A stretch of 64,000 bases of DNA, from the NCBI GenBank assembly GCA_019096065.1, contig JAGUCH010000003.1:8556001-8620000 (forward strand). Reading direction: 5' to 3'. Numbering within the stretch: position 1 is the first letter of the stretch; each line of letters begins with the position of its first letter. Below the pieces are notes generated by a model. It did no database searches, was not told where the DNA came from, and saw only the letters and a list, made by a program, of their open reading frames with translations. Shown here piece by piece: positions 35,773 to 47,019 of the stretch. The position numbers and the translations under genes are program-made. The DNA is from Paracyclopina nana (taxonomy: Eukaryota; Arthropoda; Copepoda; Cyclopoida; Cyclopettidae).

Positions 35773-36562
35773 CTTCGTTGCGAAATGCTCAGTTTTTTAT
35801 TTGATTTTTTTTGAGGGCCAGATTTGAATAAAAAGTAATTTTGATGGCACTCCTCAATTCCGAGCTGGTGGAAAACAGTTTTGACAACTGCCATGTGTGT
35901 CTAAAAGTTGTCCTTTTTCGTCACATAGCACAGGAGCATTGCACGGTGGGTCGTCAGACAAATTGGACAGCCTTGTCATACTAACTAGAAGAGAGCTTTT
36001 CAAGCGCCTTTGCAGTATAGTGATTCATGTTTGAAAGTGCAAATTCCCCACTGTGCCTCATCTGAGCACATGTTTTATGCCCCAAAACATGTCCTACTAC
36101 GTTTGTTTATATGATGTAAGGCAGATCCAGCTTCAGGCCTCGTATTCGACACACAAATTCAAGTCATCTAATTGTGATTACACAGCTGTTGCATTCACTG
36201 TAAAGTTTGAGGCCGAGAAAGTTGTTGTTTTTGAGATGCTCTCATGCTAATTAATGCCGAACTAAAACATCAACCCGTGTACGTATTTTCGAGCATTGTT
36301 TGCCGATCGAAGTTGCACTATCTCTGCTTAAACGCGTTGCTTTCTGATAAAGTACTATGTTCCACGGTGATACATGGAGCATAACGACCTAAAAAGAATT
36401 TCCTGCTCTTGTTTCTATGTACTTGCTTATGTCATGTTTTTATTGATAGCAGCAGATATGTTTAATTATAAAATAATGCGAACGAGCAACTCACATTTAA
36501 CCTAAGTATTCACGAATTCTGGCCTGCGAGATTCAACAGTTTCTGTAGGATTACCGCAGCTC
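35773..36562. other. Intergenic, no gene seen
   Basis: Upstream region of the kelch gene and 3' flank of the globin gene. No supported ORF. Confidence 0.5.
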
Positions 36563-38637
36563 TCAATCAAATGCAGATTCGTCCTCATCTTCTTCAGCAG
36601 TGGTCTCCTCCAAAAAGGCTACCACTGTTGGTGGCTCCTCAAATCTCACCACCGCCGCAGTATCATCCGCAGCATCGTAACCCCTTTGCATTCCGTCCGT
36701 GATGAGGATGAAAAGGCTGGCCCAGGCCTCTTTTATCTCGGCATTCCACGCGTTGTCCTCTGTCAGCGTTGGCTCGATTGCGGCCATAAAACTGCGACCC
36801 ATGTAGCCCAACATTGATGGGGGAATTTGGTACCTGAAAGCATCATCATCATCATGGTTGCATCAATCGCTCGAGCGTGAAACAAGCTCATTCGAATGAT
36901 GCAAATGCAAAAGCCACGCAAACTTGCCTCTTGTGCGTTCGTCCGAATACTTTGAGCATTTTCAAGCACCTCTGGTTTGACCCCAACCGATGCATGGTCT
37001 TCTCCACCACGCTCATGACCCGCAAGCCGTGCACTCGCAGCTTTTCTCGGTATCTGCAAATGTACGTCATGTTGAGGTCATCTATGTTATAGGATGACAA
37101 TGCCAAATTCCACAATATGGCGGCACACTCCAGTTTGACAAAAGCCTCCCCTTGATCACAATTCTTTGTTCGACATGCCTGCATGTCAGTCAGACTTTTA
37201 ATCTCGCCTATCTGTCATATGACAACGGCTAAAACTGCCAGCTTGAGCTGATGTCTGAGAGCTTCACTACTATCAGTCGAAAACAGTCTTTTCGTCGGGA
37301 ATTGCCACAGATCAGCGAAGACGCTAAATAATGTACTAGTACATGGTTGTGACCCCTTACAAAAATAGACTTGCTGGCTCATGCTACATTTATGACGACT
37401 CAGAGAAAGCCAAAAAGCTGATTTCCTCCTATCATCATTATTACTCTTTTTTTCCATAAAGGGTCCAAATTGCACGAGTGCGCCTATTATACTAAGTAGA
37501 AGATTTGGTAAAAAAGTGAACGCTCTATTTGGCACTGCCAAGCTGCTCGGGCATGCATCCTGCCAATTCTTGCTCGAGATCTGCTACCAAGAATACAATT
37601 CTTGTTTTCGGCTGTGGCCATTGCAATAAACGGAATAACACAAGCGGAAAATACAGCAGTTTCTTCTAGAACAGAGAGTGCTTGTTTTATCCTGCAGCAG
37701 AGCCCATGAAATTACTTACAGTTTGTCCATCTTGTGAAACTCCAGGGAATCAATTTCCACTTGAGGCAGGAAGGTATTAAGTGCATCAGGATGCGTTTCG
37801 AAAATGCTCAAAAACGAGACTACTCCCAATGTTTCTATCCTGTGTGGAATTTGATGAGACAATTATTTTCACATTGATTCTTCTATCAAACATAAGTGTA
37901 CCTTTCTTGTAAATGCTTCCAAGAGGCCTGGAGGATGTCTTGAACTTCTGAGCTCAACTCTATGTCTGGCGAAGGCCAATTTTTGTCTTCTTCAGCCTCG
38001 GCCTCATCCTCATTTTGACAAAGCAGCATGTGGTCCAAAGGGTCGATGAGTGAAAGGCTGGGCGGTGGAGGCTCATGATGATACCACTGGCTGGCAGCTC
38101 CTGAATCCTCTTCTCCTGAGCTGCGAAGAAGAAGAGTATGAAGTTTTCAATCAGCAGATGGCGCCACTAGTCGACCGATGATGAGATTAGAGACCTTTCG
38201 GCACTGAAGGGCCTTGCTTAACTTCATTTATCCGCGCAACGTGCAACCTGCTTTTCATTTCCGCAGCTTTATTCGAAAGCAGCTCGCACCTTAATTTCAT
38301 TATGCCACCACAGCTATAGTACAAGAATGTACGCCTCTGTAATTGAGTAGTCACACTTTCCCCAAGGGATCTAGCCCATTCTCACTTGCAGCCAGCTGCT
38401 TTTTTCTCCTCTCTGCATTTCGTTGGTGCCAATGACACTCTGCTCCAAACAACACTTGATGCCAACGAGCGCTTAGCTTTGATGTTGTATAGGTGCTAAC
38501 GCATATGCTATTGAAATGACTGCTCCTTACTTTTGGCTATTGGAGGAAGGCTTTCGCTCTTTGCGAAAGCTCCGCTTCAGCTTCCTTTTAATCGAAGCAC
38601 GGAAAGAAGTACCCTCGTTTTCCGATGAGTCGCCCAT
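36563..38637 (-). CDS. Globin (neuroglobin/globin X-like) with extended ends and possible N-myristoylation
   Basis: Haem protein binding O2 or other diatomic ligands. Five exons by eye: 38637-38531, 38120-37902, 37839-37720, 37053-36928, 36833-36563, phases all 2, 280 residues. The globin fold spans residues about 97-245: helix A with Trp (ILQASWKHL), the B-C region VSFLSIFETHPDALNTF, distal His about 157 (LRVHGLRV), proximal His about 189 (VFGRTHKRY), and a G-H region with EAWASLFILITDGM. Distal and proximal His are 32 residues apart, the spacing in neuroglobin and cytoglobin rather than the 29 of myoglobin. The protein starts MGDSSENE, a Met-Gly-x-x-Ser context that fits N-myristoylation, as in membrane-bound globin X. 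Long acidic tails flank the fold. Intron 4 uses GC-AG (AG/GCAAGT). Intron 3 is 666 bp. Confidence 0.85.
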
Positions 38638-38841
38638 TTTTATATTCTGATATTTTTTCTTCCCTTTTTTCGACTAGCAAAGATTAGCTAGAAACTTGTG
38701 GCGGCGCGAGATCGAGCTCCAAGTCGATGGCTAGCTACAAAGAAACTAACTTTCCTCGCTCTTGGCGCAGAGCTTGTTGAGGATTAAGGCGACGACGACT
38801 CTACAGCGGCCTTCTCGCCTCAGCCCCCCTCAACTTTCAAA

Positions 38842-39225
38842 ATGAGCCTTCAACGTTTACTCGACCTTGATAAAGTCCCTCTTGAAGTTGGCGTACTGCT
38901 TCAGCTACTCAAACGCATCAAATCGAAAGCACTGTCAATTGAGCCAACGATCTGTGAAAAATATTTTTTTGGGGTATTAATAGGTACACAGGTTTCAGCT
39001 GCTTTTGCAAATTTGCTGTGACCCACTCCTGACAAGAATTTAGAATATGTGTATCCTCAGAATTTCCATCAGACGATAGAGGATAACCGTGTCGATTTTT
39101 TCATAGCACTAGGCTGTATGTACTTTATTAGCATTCCTCTTTTTCCTTAAAGAAAATTCCTCAAAAGAATACCTGAGCTTACAAAGATGGTGGATTCTCC
39201 ATATATGTATATCTTACTTGAATAG
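38842..39225 (+). pseudogene. MPN-domain-like remnant (eIF3h/CSN6-like), interrupted
   Basis: From ATG 38842 the frame encodes an MPN-like start (LEVGVLLQLLKRIKSK ... KYFFGVLIG). A possible 60 nt intron follows (G/GTACAC to AATTTAG), then EYVYPQNFHQTIEDNRVDFF, similar in layout to the strand-loop 'LEITNCFPFP...' of eIF3h. In the same frame, after a stop codon, comes KFLKRIPELTKMVDSPYMYILLE, like the next MPN helix and strand, then another stop. I could not join these pieces with good splice sites. It may be a decayed MPN gene or a gene whose exons I failed to connect. The resemblance is only moderate. Confidence 0.3.
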
Positions 39226-40175
39226 AAACTTCAAGTAACTCCAAAGGACAAAATGTCAGGCCATTTTTTGGCTTAGAGCCCATCATTAATCTTTGTACAC
39301 CAGATTTTTCGTTCCGTTTTTCTTTTATTATTATGACACTACTATCAGCCTCGGCAAATTGATTTGTAGTCTTATCAAAGGCAACAGGGTGGAAGCAGGG
39401 CACGATTGCGTTCTAAATAAAGCATTGCTTTCGTTTGTGCTGCGCACGCGAAACGAAGACCAAAGTCTGTTATTGAAAAAGCCCCTCGAGATAAAGGCTG
39501 GTCATTCGATTTCAAGGAGAGACTGCTGTTCCCACAGGAGTTGTGGTACAATTGATGCCAGACAAAAGAAAATGGCGCCTAAAGAATTTGAGGATACATC
39601 AAAACCAAGAGGCGTTTACATGCATTTTCAACCTGAATACAGAGCTGTTCAAATTATTGACATGCGCAGTCCCATGGGTATATCTTTCAAGATTAATCTA
39701 TGTGTGCATAATGAGGATATATGCTTAGTTTTTACTCATTCATGAATGCATAACCATCTGTTTTCCTATTGAGTCATGTGCTATGTAGCACTAGAGGATT
39801 CTATTGAGGAGTATGTTTTGAAAAACATGCTGTGAAAGCTCTTCATGAAATGCAAACATGACAGAAGTACAAGTCTTTCCTCTCCTCAAGGAAAATTCAT
39901 CATTAAAATTACTGAGTATTTGCAATGCAAAGATATGAGGATATTTGAATGCGTTTGACCTTAATGCCCCTAAAAGCGCTTTTCTCCAGCTTTTTAGAGA
40001 TGTCCTCCTCTAGCTGGCCAGAGTCCAATATCGTCTTGGGTGCTTTCAAAAATCCTCACTACTAGTCTGAGCAGGTCATGCACATTTAGAAAAAGTTGGC
40101 TTGGCTCGCTAGCGACTCGTAATAGCACAGCACATCAGGGGAACAATCGAGGCTTCGCCCCAAATCCAAGCCAAA
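39226..40175. other. Gap between MPN-like remnant and spectrin-like gene
   Basis: Contains a 150-codon open frame (39293-39745) with a short plausible segment (KEFEDTSKPRGVYMHF) next to a GT donor at 39677. I cannot place it in a gene. Confidence 0.35.
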
Positions 40176-41250
40176 ATGACGGTTGTCACCTCAGAGCCAG
40201 ATATTATGACATGGTTTCCCCGGAGGGAAGACTACGAAGATAAACCTGCCATCTTGCCTGACGAGACCTATTCAGAAAAACTTCAAAGGTAAATGTGCGC
40301 GTGAGTGTCACGCAAAAAGTGTTTTCATTAAGCCACCTTCGCAAGAATTAAGCGAATGGCAACGAAAAGTGCAAAGCAATTTTTGAGACACTGAAAAGCT
40401 GCTGACAGGTGGTCTTTGAACGGACGCAAACACCAAGAAATAAAAAATGAAGCTCGAAAAATATTATCGCATTGCAGCTTTCTTTTTTCATAAAATTCTA
40501 TTTTACCAAGTTGGTCATCATGCACTAAATGAATGTTTTTACTGTGGTCATTTTTTGACTAGGCTTCAAGATACCATTGAATCAGCACAGACGAGCATCA
40601 AGGAGGTCGTGGATGGAAACTCGGTATGCGTTGAGCAAAAGATCTACAGAACCATGGACCTGAGGCAGGATATGGACGACATTGCCAAGCTGCAAAAGGA
40701 GTGCGAGGCCCATGCCCAGGCGAGTGAGCACCAGGATGCCCTCAAGAAGGCCAGGGTCGGCCTGATCAACCTCAAGGCCTACCTCGGTCAAGTGGACTGC
40801 ATCGAGTTCGCCAAGGAGATCAGGAACGAGTTTCTCTTCAAGGTGGGATCCCAAGAAGGATTTGGACCCTGGTTGGCCGGCGTGGAGGAGAAGATCAAGT
40901 CGCGTGACCACCGGCCCAAGACGTACGAGGAGGCGTTGGCCTTCGAAGAAAAGGCCTGTCTGCTCCTCAAGGAAATTGTGAAAGGCAACAAGATGCTGAA
41001 GAAAGTGCAGGAAGCTGCGGAGGGCATTCGAGGCAACCTGGACATCCAAGACGAGTTTTCCAAGCTGTCCGAGAGATACTATGTGCTTTGCAAAAAAGCC
41101 GACGGCCGCGTGAAGAACATCCAAGTCCTGCTGCGAGAGTGGAAGGCCCTCGATGACATTTTGGCACCCACCAAGCCAGAGGACATGGATGACTTGCAGT
41201 GTAAACTATTCGTCTCCTTTTTGAGAACGTACGCAGCGTATTTCTCTTGA
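40176..41250 (+). CDS. Spectrin-repeat-like helical protein
   Basis: Two exons by eye: 40176-40288 and 40563-41250, phase 2, 266 residues. The N-terminal ~37 residues are non-helical (DIMTWFPRREDYEDKP). The rest is almost entirely amphipathic helix without Pro-Gly breaks. It includes DDIAKLQKECEAHAQ, GPWLAGVEEKIKSRDHRPKTYEEAL (a spectrin-like Trp-x-x-x-hydrophobic pattern) and SKLSERYYVLCKKADGRVKNI with LLREWKAL. This looks like about two spectrin repeats as found in nesprin/MSP-300-type proteins, but as a short stand-alone protein. AATAAA follows near 41332, which supports the stop at 41250. Exact family uncertain. Confidence 0.65.
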
Positions 41251-42703
41251 AAAGGCCAAGCACTTTTACAACCATAGCTCAAAAGTGCCTACTAAAAATC
41301 TATGCAAGACGCGTATGCTACTCAATTATGAATAAATTAACCTCAACAACAATCATCAAGAAATTGACCAATTACCGACAATTCTTCTAATTTTCCCCAT
41401 CGAGCTCCCACAACTAGTGACAGCCAATTACCTAGGCTAGAAGACTCGATCTTTTTTGTCTAAAAGTATAACATAGGAAAGGATACGGAAAGTACGTTGG
41501 TTAACCCTAACTACCTTGGCCATCTGCTGATTGTCACCCATAATAGGAAAAGACACAGACTCTCTCGAGTACAAGTACGAAGCATAAAACGTAATTGAAA
41601 ACGAACACGAGCATGAGGAAAATGCAATTTGTGGCCCTTTCCAATTTGAGCTTTTAAGCGCAATCTCGTCTCAATAAGTTATTCGACGCTGCGAGCTGCG
41701 CTGGCAAATAGTGAAGCTTTTTTTTGCTACGAATCTTGAAAGAAAATCCGAACATCAAAGAAGCCGGCGCAATTTGCCTCCAGTCAATAAAAGTTTGCCG
41801 TCAGCCATTTCTTGATGCACACTAAAAAATAGCGTAGCACTTATTAAGCCCCGAATTAGAACGGCAATAACCACTTCACTAACGAAGTTTACTTACCTTG
41901 TTATTTCGTAATCGCTTCGTCATCTCCTTAGCTGTTTGGCCACGTTACATGGTTGAGCAACTTTGAGAGAAAAAACCTTTTCACCCGGAACCACCGACTT
42001 ACAGATGATTGATTGATTGTAGCCGAACTTTTGTAAGTGAAAATCTGATGTTTAAAATCGAGCTCTGAAGCTGAGACCGAGGAACTGAGGAAGAGAAACA
42101 GCCGTGAATAGTCAACAAAACTCTCAGCCACTCAGCCTAAAGTAGGGAGAATAATGAGTCCGAATGCCTTAAATTAGGGAAAACATCGAAGTTACTAAAG
42201 CTGCGATTGACCTAATAAGGTTGAAAAAGCAAAAAAAAGCAATCCAATGAAGCAGTCACAAGAGAAGCTACTAGACCATTTTGCCAGAAATGAAAATTGA
42301 AGTGAAAATGGTTGTTGCGGCAGATGGCTAGGTGTAACTTTAAAAAGTAAACAATAACAGTCCGTCATCAGCTGATTTGAACGGAAAGTAGTTCCTTTGT
42401 CCCAACAATTCTTCCTTGCACTTCATCTGGTCCAATGAAATCTTCGCCGTAACAACGCTTCAAGCGAAGTTTCTGCTTGCTTTTTTTCCGTCAAAGTTTG
42501 TTGACATTCCATTGCAGCCACGTGCGGAGGTTTCGCGGAATAATTTTGCGGCTTCTATCAGTTGTTGTTTTCTGTGGCGGATTTTCACCATGTCATTTGC
42601 GCCGTTCACCTGACTTTCCTCCACTTTTTGAGAGAAAGCTAAGCCCTCCAAGTTTCAGCATCATCCCCGGGGGTGCGAAAGCACTCGAGGAGACAAAAAT
42701 AAA
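41251..42703. other. Intergenic, no supported gene
   Basis: AT-rich. Two tiny ATG-plus-donor motifs occur on the minus strand (near 41919 and 41540), but no coding continuation could be shown. The last ~250 bp are the SLC22A18 promoter/5' UTR side. Confidence 0.45.
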
Positions 42704-44488
42704 ATGGCAAAAAAGTCGGCGAAGACCGAATCGAGCGGACCGGTGACCAGATCGGGGCGGAACAAAGCCATAGACGACCGCATTGACATCACGACCTACA
42801 GCACGTTGCACAGCCGCAAATCCGGACCGATTCAAGTTGTGTCCAAGCGAGCGCTCAAGTCGGATCCCAAGCATTTGGAGGCGCTCGAGAAGAAGTTCGA
42901 GGCCATCGAGGCCAAGCGAGTGGCCAAGGAGAAGGCGGCCAATCTAGAAGACAAAGTTGACGCCATTCCGGTGAGTCCGGAGTTGTGGAATCGGAGAAGT
43001 ACCATCTTCTTTGTCACTCACCTCAACGTTTTCTTGTACGCAACATGTTTCTTCATTCAAGTGGGCACCCTTCCGGTAACATCTAACCTGTATGTTATGC
43101 ATGCATATTTCCAAATTAAGTTGGTTTTCTTTTTAAATCGCAGTATTTGTCAAAAAAGTTGGGAGCGGATCCAACGACTTTCGGCCAGCTGCAAACCGTG
43201 TTTGCGGTCACGCAACTCCTCGGAGGCCCCATTTTTGGCAGAATCGGAGACACTTTCGGCGAGAAATTCGCCCTCATCTTGGCCTTTGGAGGGGCCACCG
43301 TCTCCTATTTTTTTATGGGCATAGCCGAGTCTATGCCCATGCTATTTCTCTCCAGATTTCCCTCCGTCTTCATGCATACCATGCAAGGTACCTTCATTAT
43401 TGGAATTGTTGCCCATATTGTGTAACTCGCGCGCATTCTTGTTGCAGGCTCGCAAATGATTGTGACGTACTTATCGGAGGACTCTGATCGGGCCAAGGTG
43501 CTGGCCAGGCTTGGATTTTCGTACGGAGTTGGCATGGTTGTAGGCCCATCATTGGGGGGCTTCATTACATCCAACACTAAGTATAGCAGTGCTTTCTTCC
43601 GAATAATTTGGCTCACTACATGATATCTTTTCAGCGAACAAACTGCCTCCTTGGTTGCGGCTCTCGGTTCATTGTTGAGTGTCATTCTCGTCGTCCTATT
43701 CATACCCAATATACCAAAGACAAAAGAACATCGTCACTCTGCTGCCAACAAGCAAGCCAGTACTGGTGGGATTTTGGAAAATCTCAAGGCCATCGGAAAG
43801 TTAATTTTCGCACCCGGAGTGAGATTTTTGCTGGCCATCAAGCTGATTTGCGGAATCCCCATCGGAGTCCTCCAATCAATGTTTTCCAGTATAACAATCA
43901 GCCGCTTTTTTGCGAGCGCTCCACTTTTTATATCCTAATCCCCTTTGCAGTGATTGCCATAGATCAATTTGGCATGAATCCGGAGCAAAATGGTATGATG
44001 CTCTCCTACATTGGAGCCATTTCGATTTTCATGCAGGGTATTGGCATAGCGACGCTAACCAAAAGATACGGAGATTTGCTCCTCATGATGCTTTCGACGA
44101 CAACTCTAACGGCTTCGTATTTCGTTCTGGTACGCTGAAATTTTCATTGGTCACGAGCATATGCCATTTATTTTCTCCTCCGTCCTTTCTGTTGCAGACT
44201 GTGATCAACCAAGTCTCGGATTTCCTGGCTCTTTTGTTTCCCTTGACTTGCTCACTTTGCCTGATCAATTCCATCATTACTGCAGCCATCACAAAGGCCG
44301 TCTCAAGATCTGACACAGGATCCGTTTTAGGACTCAATATGGCTGTGCATTCAGCCATTCGGTCCTTAGCACCAACGTTCGGGGGTGCCATCATTCAGGC
44401 CTATGGAATGCCATCGATCGGCTTCTTGGGCGTGGTTTGCAATCTAGTCGTCCTTGCGTTATTGAAAGTTTACCCGTTGCCAGAATAG
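42704..44488 (+). CDS. SLC22A18: MFS transporter SLC22A18 (ORCTL2/TSSC5 family)
   Basis: Proton-antiport-type organic-cation transporter of the major facilitator superfamily. Six exons by eye: 42704-43075, 43144-43387, 43448-43580, 43635-43888, 43951-44129, 44198-44488, consistent phases, 490 residues. Family blocks: PYLSKKLGADPTTFGQLQT, QLLGGPIFGRIGD, FLSRFPSVFMHTMQ, SQMIVTYLSEDSDRAKVLARLG, GVGMVVGPSLGGF, ITKAVSRSDTGSVLGL and the C-terminal RSLAPTFGGAI. About ten to twelve membrane segments follow a cytoplasmic N-terminus of about 100 residues, which is Lys/Ala-rich and much longer than in the human protein (about 424 residues). Introns are 53-68 nt. Confidence 0.92.
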
Positions 44489-44605
44489 ACAATTACTGTT
44501 ATTATACACAATTCATATTCTAAAGAGCAAGCTAAGTTGCATGTGGGTTTTTCGCTTATAAAGCCATGATTTGATAACGACAGCTAGCTGCACTTTCTTT
44601 GTCAG

Positions 44606-44698
44606 ATGCGAGCCATCGTAATTGGAGTTGTCATTGTCGTTGGCACAGCAATCGACATTTTCATTATCTTTTGGGAGATTGCTACAGAGTTGCTGTAG
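44606..44698 (+). other. Possible 30-codon membrane micropeptide
   Basis: ATG to TAG, 30 codons, almost wholly hydrophobic with a single Arg at the start and Asp/Glu in the middle and end (AIVIGVVIVVGTAIDIFIIF). It directly follows a good acceptor (CTTTCTTTGTCAG). It could be a micropeptide, a terminal exon, or chance. Confidence 0.25.
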
Positions 44699-44799
44699 TA
44701 CGCGGCAACATGGCTGTGCCCATCGTTCGTTTTTCTGCTACCTGCACGTCGGAATTTTACCTGATGATGTCCGCAAAATTTCCTGGGCGTGGTGACCGC

Positions 44800-45150
44800 C
44801 CACGCACTTTCACACCTTTTGTTTGTTAATCCAGGTTAATTAGGCGCAACGAAAGGGTTGAAGAGGTCGTCGACCACCCCCGCAATGTCGCCTCGGGCGC
44901 TACCTTTTTCGCCCCGGGCAACATTTCTCCGGAGCCTCGGGCCATTTTGGATTGTTGCCGATCCTTATCAGTGACAGTTGGCTGACCACGAACAATGGGC
45001 AAAAGGTGTGAAGTTGGCGGATCCGCCCACCATAATTGGCCAGGTGACGACGCAACGGTGATTTATGGCCAGATAACCCTTTACTCTCGAACGGCAGGGG
45101 GTGGAAAAACTACCCCTCGGGCACTTTTTGCGGTTGGCAAAATGACAATT
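44800..45150. repeat. GC-rich dispersed repeat, copy 2
   Basis: On the opposite strand it shows ACCCCCTGCCG, GGCCATAAATCACC and AACCCTTTCGTTGCGCC in the same order as the copy in DHTKD1 intron 3. It also has several CCTCGGGC blocks, and an inverted TTCACACCTTTTG/CAAAAGGTGTGAA pair spans 44809-45015. Diverged and non-coding. Confidence 0.5.
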
Positions 45151-45220
45151 CATCAAGATTAATGTCAAGACTGACAGCTACAAGCACTTGAGCAGCAGCC
45201 AACAACAAAGCAGATTGGAC

Positions 45221-45340
45221 ATGAAAATTGATACCGAACCAAACGTAAATCCTCTTTTGAGTAATTGTTGCGAGATGAACTGTTTTTGCCGAATTCAGAC
45301 AAGAAGACCCATAAAAGGAGGAGCCCTGGAACTTGAAATG
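45221..45340 (+). other. Candidate first coding exon
   Basis: ATG 45221 opens 40 codons (NPLLSNCCEMNCFCRIQTRR) that end exactly at a consensus donor, GAAATG/GTGAGTT. The Cys cluster followed by Arg-x-x-Thr is loosely like the N-terminus of LAPTM4 lysosomal membrane proteins. No downstream exon could be identified; the next ~1.5 kb is repeat-rich. It may be a gene broken by repeats. Confidence 0.25.
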
Positions 45341-45901
45341 GTGAGTTCTTTTCTTATATGAAATACTCTAGCGTAAAATGAGATTTTAGTTTGTGTGGTT
45401 AGGCTGGATGCCTGTACAGGGCTATAATTAGACCACCTCATTATCTTCCTCCACTTTCTTATTGGTGCAATACTAGTACAAGAGCTCGTAGCTGGCCTTG
45501 TTAAAACTTTTATGATAAGGCTCTTTACTTTTTAGAAAATTAGCATTTAGCGAACGCCTTCAGCATTAAAGTACATTGTAAATGATTGGGACTCTCCCGA
45601 GACTTGAGCTAGTTACACACATCAAATCATGTGAGGCTTGCTGTATGTCATTTATGAGATATACCTTACATGTCCTTTAAAATAGGTAACTGTTTTTAAC
45701 TATTTTAGGCAACTCATACAGAACTGTAAGCAGTTTTAAGCTTGATTAACAATTGCGTACGTAATCTTATTCAATTAGATTGGCTTATTCATGTTAAAAT
45801 TATTTAATCATGTTAAAATTATTTAAATAAGGTTCTCCTCTACACAATAGGATTCTATATTGTACCTATTCAAAATCAAATGATCATTTAGAGACTGTCT
45901 C

Positions 45902-46396
45902 GGGTGCTCATACCTGGTCCTACTTTCCTACTGGTCCTGGTCTGTGACAGACTGTACCTGGTCCTACTAGTCAGATTGCACTTGGTTCATGACAAACCGT
46001 ACTCGCTAATACCACTATGACAGACTGTACCTGGTCCTACTGTGACACTCTACATGATCTTCCCACCATGACAGACTGTACGTGGTCCTACTAGCAAAAT
46101 ATTCAACTTTTTAAAATAATATTTTTGATCTTGTATACCATGCTCAAATCATGGAATCCTGGAAAGCACAAAGTAACTAATATTTGTTTGTGCAAAATAA
46201 ATAAAAAATCCTTTCAGACATTTATAATAACTCTGTTCGATGGACCATGTAGGGTGTGTCACCAGGTACTGTCTGTCATGGTGGTAGTGTACCTTGTACA
46301 ATCTGACGTGTAGGACCATGTACGGTCTGTCATGATGGTAGGACAAGGCTGTGTGTGTCACAGAAGGACTTCTAGTAGAACCACGTACAGTTTCCC
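45902..46396. mobile_element. Non-autonomous DNA transposon C (495 bp)
   Basis: The left part carries repeated TGACAGACTGTACCTGGTCCTAC units, and the right part carries their complements (GTAGGACCATGTACGGTCTGTCA). The ends start GGGTGCTCATACC and, on the other strand, GGGAAACTGTACG. The flanks ACTGTCTC (45894-45901) and ACTGTCCC (46397-46404) match at 7 of 8 bases, consistent with a decayed 8-9 bp target duplication. No ORF. Confidence 0.65.
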
Positions 46397-46404
46397 ACTG
46401 TCCC

Positions 46405-47019
46405 TTCCGAAAGTCCATTATCTTACTTAAAATTAATGAGCCTCACATAAAATACTATTTTGCGTATATAAGTTGTGAATACATATGTTTAAGGTAAATA
46501 CAATTGTTTTAGCTCTCTTCTTTATAAGTTCGATCATGCATGGGAGTGGTTGAAGACTATAAAAATCTTGTTTCTTTACCAGAATAGTCGCCGTCGAGGC
46601 TAGGCTATGATAATTTCGGATGCAGAGTAATCATAAATGCCGCCACCATCGTGCGTATATGTGGTGGCATGAAATTTGCACACCTTGTTTTATTATCACT
46701 TGCAGTGGCGTAGAAGATCTTCCATGAAAAGTACACCGTGCATGCATATTTTCGCATCAAAGCAAATTCAGATATGTAACTATAATACATAAATAAAAGA
46801 TGTAGCTTATTGTAAAAGGAGCTATGAGTACGATTTTCCGCCTGTCTACCAAATTGGATAAGCAAAACACTCGAAGTAGCTCGCAAAATACGTCATGCTT
46901 TAGCACTTGGTGCAAATTAAAAAAAGGACTTCAAGTCTTGTATATGCTTAAGATCACAAAATATATATTTGTATACGGCTTGTAAAAGTCGCTTTCAAAG
47001 GCGCTTAATTCCGCCTCAG
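46405..47019. other. Intergenic 3' of the GPCR gene
   Basis: AT-rich, nothing recognised. Confidence 0.45.

Noticed and set aside
40582-41124. 180-codon minus-strand frame opposite the spectrin-like exon
   Set aside because: Shadow frame; the plus strand gives a coherent helical protein with matching splice sites and poly(A) signal.
41893-41919. First exon of ribosomal protein S26 on the minus strand (MTKRLRNNK plus donor)
   Set aside because: The start resembles RPS26, but no downstream exon with its cysteine-rich core is present in the next kilobase.
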